DNA from: JAENVT01 sp963720775
GTDB lineage: Bacteria > Actinomycetota > Acidimicrobiia > Acidimicrobiales > Ilumatobacteraceae
Assembly: GCA_963720775.1 (NCBI GenBank)
Contig: CAVRGR010000005.1
Span: forward strand, 1 to 64,000
Reading direction: 5' to 3'
DNA: 64,000 bases
Translations under genes and position numbers: made by a program
Part shown: positions 62,555-64,000 of the stretch, in pieces
Position numbering within the stretch: the first letter of the stretch is position 1
How the letters are laid out: each line of letters opens with the position of its first letter
Notes under the pieces: generated by a model
What the model was told of the DNA's origin: nothing
The model's database searches: none
The model's input: the letters and a program-made list of their open reading frames with translations, nothing else

Positions 62555-64000
62555 TCAGCGACGCATGCGGGTCCCTGCGGGGTCGAGAATCGGCTCTGCT
62601 TGCAGGCGCGCCGGGCGCCGCTTGCCGATGATCTCGATCTCGAAGCCCGTCGTATCGGGTCCGGCCAGTTCGGCGGGGATGTAGCCCCAGGCCAGCGATG
62701 CACCCGAGTAATGGGCGTATCCACCGCTGGTGATCCAGCCGACGACCCGATCACCATCCGACCCGCAGTGCCACACCGGTTCGTCGCCGATCACGTCGGC
62801 CGGCGATTCGGGATCCGGCTCGACGACGAACATCGTCAGCTTGCGCTTGGGGCCTCCGGCGGCCAGCTCGGCTTCGACAGCGGCTCGGCCGACGAAGTCG
62901 TGATCGAACTTCAACACACGGTCCATGCCTGCCTCGAGCGGTGTGTAGATCGGTCGGTACTCGCGGAACCAGGTACCGAAGTTCTTCTCCAGTCGCAACG
63001 TGATGAGGGCGCGGAACCCGAACAGGCGCATGTCGAACTCGGCGCCGGCCGCCCAGAGGAGATCGAACAGGTAGCGCTGGTACTCGGGTTGCATCCACAG
63101 CTCGTAGCCGAGGTCGCCGGTGTAGGTCATCCGCGACAACCACACGGGCGCCATCCCGAGGTCTACCTTGCGAAAGGCCATGAAGGGGAAGTCGGCGTTC
63201 TCCAGCGAGGTGTTCGTCAGCTTCTGCAAGACCTCGCGCGACCGTGGACCGGCGACCGTCAGGCCGACCATCGACAGGGCGAGCACGTCGAAGCGAATGG
63301 GATCGGGCCCCGTCTGGTTCGCTGGCAGATGATCGAGGAACCACCGTGGATGGTGGACCTCGGCGGCCTGCGAGCCGAAGAGGAAGAACTCGTCGGTCCC
63401 GATGCGCGATACGGAGAACTCACCGACGATGCGGCCCTGAGGATTGAGCATCGCGGTGAGGTTGGTGCGGCCGACCCTGGGCAACGTGTTGGTGAACAGA
63501 CCTTGAAGCCATTCGGCGCAGCCGCGCCCACTCACCCGGTACTTGGCGAAGTTCGACGCCTCGGACAGGCCGACGCGCTCGCGGACCGCGCGGGATTCCT
63601 CGGCCACCAACGGAAAGGCGTTCGAACGATGGAACGTGACGTCCTCGACAGGCTCGCGGCCCGGCTCCTGAAACCACAACGGATGCTCGAGGCCGAACCC
63701 GGCGCCCCACACGGCGTTGTGCGCTGTCAGCCGGTCGTAGATCGGAGTGGTGTGCAACGGCCGGCCGGCGGCGAGCTCCTCGTTGGGAAAGGTGATGCGG
63801 AAGCGACGCGAGTAGTTCTCTCGAACCTTGGCATTGGTGTAGGCGAGCGTCGCCCAACTTCCGTAGCGAGCGACGTCCATGCCCCAGATGTCGTCCTGCG
63901 GATCGCCGTTGACCATCCAGCTGGCCAGTGAGAGACCCACGCCCCCACCCTGCGAGAGCCCGGCCATCACCGCGCACGCAACCCACATGCCGCGCATGCC
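62555..64000 (-). CDS. FAD oxidoreductase-GcvT fusion, dimethylglycine/sarcosine dehydrogenase-like (copy 4, N-terminus beyond window)
   Basis: The frame is open to the right edge, giving at least 481 residues of the C-terminal part. Visible are the end of the FAO_M segment (DDIWGMDVARYG, ENYSRRFRITFPNEEL), then GcvT (about 130-400; EASNFAKYRVSGRGCAEWLQ, TNLTAMLNPQGRIVGEFS) and GcvT-C (ending GTRMRR). The GNAV-type segment reads WGAGFGLEHPLWFQEPG, a variant of the ERPxWF motif in the other copies. It should be another demethylating dehydrogenase with THF transfer, of a different subgroup (TSSLE-like NTSLENADFPF). No neighbouring etf gene is visible on this side. Confidence 0.82.
   Translation of the reverse strand, partial: GMRGMWVACAVMAGLSQGGGVGLSLASWMVNGDPQDDIWGMDVARYGSWATLAYTNAKVRENYSRRFRITFPNEELAAGRPLHTTPIYDRLTAHNAVWGAGFGLEHPLWFQEPGREPVEDVTFHRSNAFPLVAEESRAVRERVGLSEASNFAKYRVSGRGCAEWLQGLFTNTLPRVGRTNLTAMLNPQGRIVGEFSVSRIGTDEFFLFGSQAAEVHHPRWFLDHLPANQTGPDPIRFDVLALSMVGLTVAGPRSREVLQKLTNTSLENADFPFMAFRKVDLGMAPVWLSRMTYTGDLGYELWMQPEYQRYLFDLLWAAGAEFDMRLFGFRALITLRLEKNFGTWFREYRPIYTPLEAGMDRVLKFDHDFVGRAAVEAELAAGGPKRKLTMFVVEPDPESPADVIGDEPVWHCGSDGDRVVGWITSGGYAHYSGASLAWGYIPAELAGPDTTGFEIEIIGKRRPARLQAEPILDPAGTRMRR

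Overview
The window looks like a chromosomal segment of a high-GC actinobacterium, most plausibly of the Acidimicrobiia (Ilumatobacter-like). This is an inference from gene content and style: frequent GTG starts, chains of genes overlapping by 4 bases, several start codons directly behind a TANNNT -10 box (leaderless transcripts), a MoxR/VWA pair resembling mycobacterial Rv0958/Rv0959, a TIGR03086 protein and a DUF222/HNH remnant. No rRNA, tRNA, CRISPR array or intact insertion sequence was seen.

Layout. 1-11.6 kb is a mixed region: the 3' end of a BNR/sortilin-type protein, a PH-like membrane protein, a GH2 beta-mannosidase-like enzyme, the MoxR ATPase, xylose isomerase, a degenerate GH1-like protein coupled to a class III nucleotide cyclase, the VWA partner of the MoxR ATPase, an ECF sigma factor with a membrane partner, and a VapBC toxin-antitoxin pair. 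11.6-51.2 kb is dominated by catabolism of methylated amines and betaines, described below. 51.3-56.8 kb holds ordinary genes (TIGR03086 protein, SDR, methyltransferase, DUF2207 protein, ROK kinase) and two gene remnants. 56.9-60.5 kb encodes a heterodimeric ABC exporter, 60.5-62.4 kb a secreted metzincin protease with three repeat modules, and the window ends inside another FAD/GcvT-type demethylating dehydrogenase.

How the central genes fit together (inference from families). Osmolytes enter through an OpuA/ProU-type glycine betaine system (ATPase, double-length permease, lipoprotein). A GMC choline dehydrogenase-like enzyme can oxidise choline, and a Rieske oxygenase of the glycine betaine/stachydrine demethylase type can remove a first methyl group. 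Dimethylglycine/sarcosine-type FAD-GcvT fusion enzymes (13.6, 21.6, 24.1 and 62.6 kb) and a sarcosine oxidase-like locus (soxA-soxG-soxB-soxD) would remove the rest, passing electrons to EtfAB and one-carbon units to tetrahydrofolate, processed by FolD and formate-THF ligase. GntR- and IclR-family regulators sit inside the clusters.

A second module at 35.7-47.2 kb is less familiar: an MttB-family methyltransferase (two frameshifts), a DddP-like M24 protein retaining the residues expected of DMSP lyases, a DgcA/StcD-like flavoenzyme with one iron-sulfur cysteine replaced, and an SDR. These form one tight operon divergent from a complete Dpp/Opp-type ABC importer. This is the best candidate for an undescribed quaternary amine or sulfonium utilisation system. 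Three one-base insertions between 39.8 and 49 kb need resequencing before pseudogenes are declared. Two unrelated pairs of tandem hairpin repeats (12.7 and 20.3 kb) are the most notable non-coding structures.
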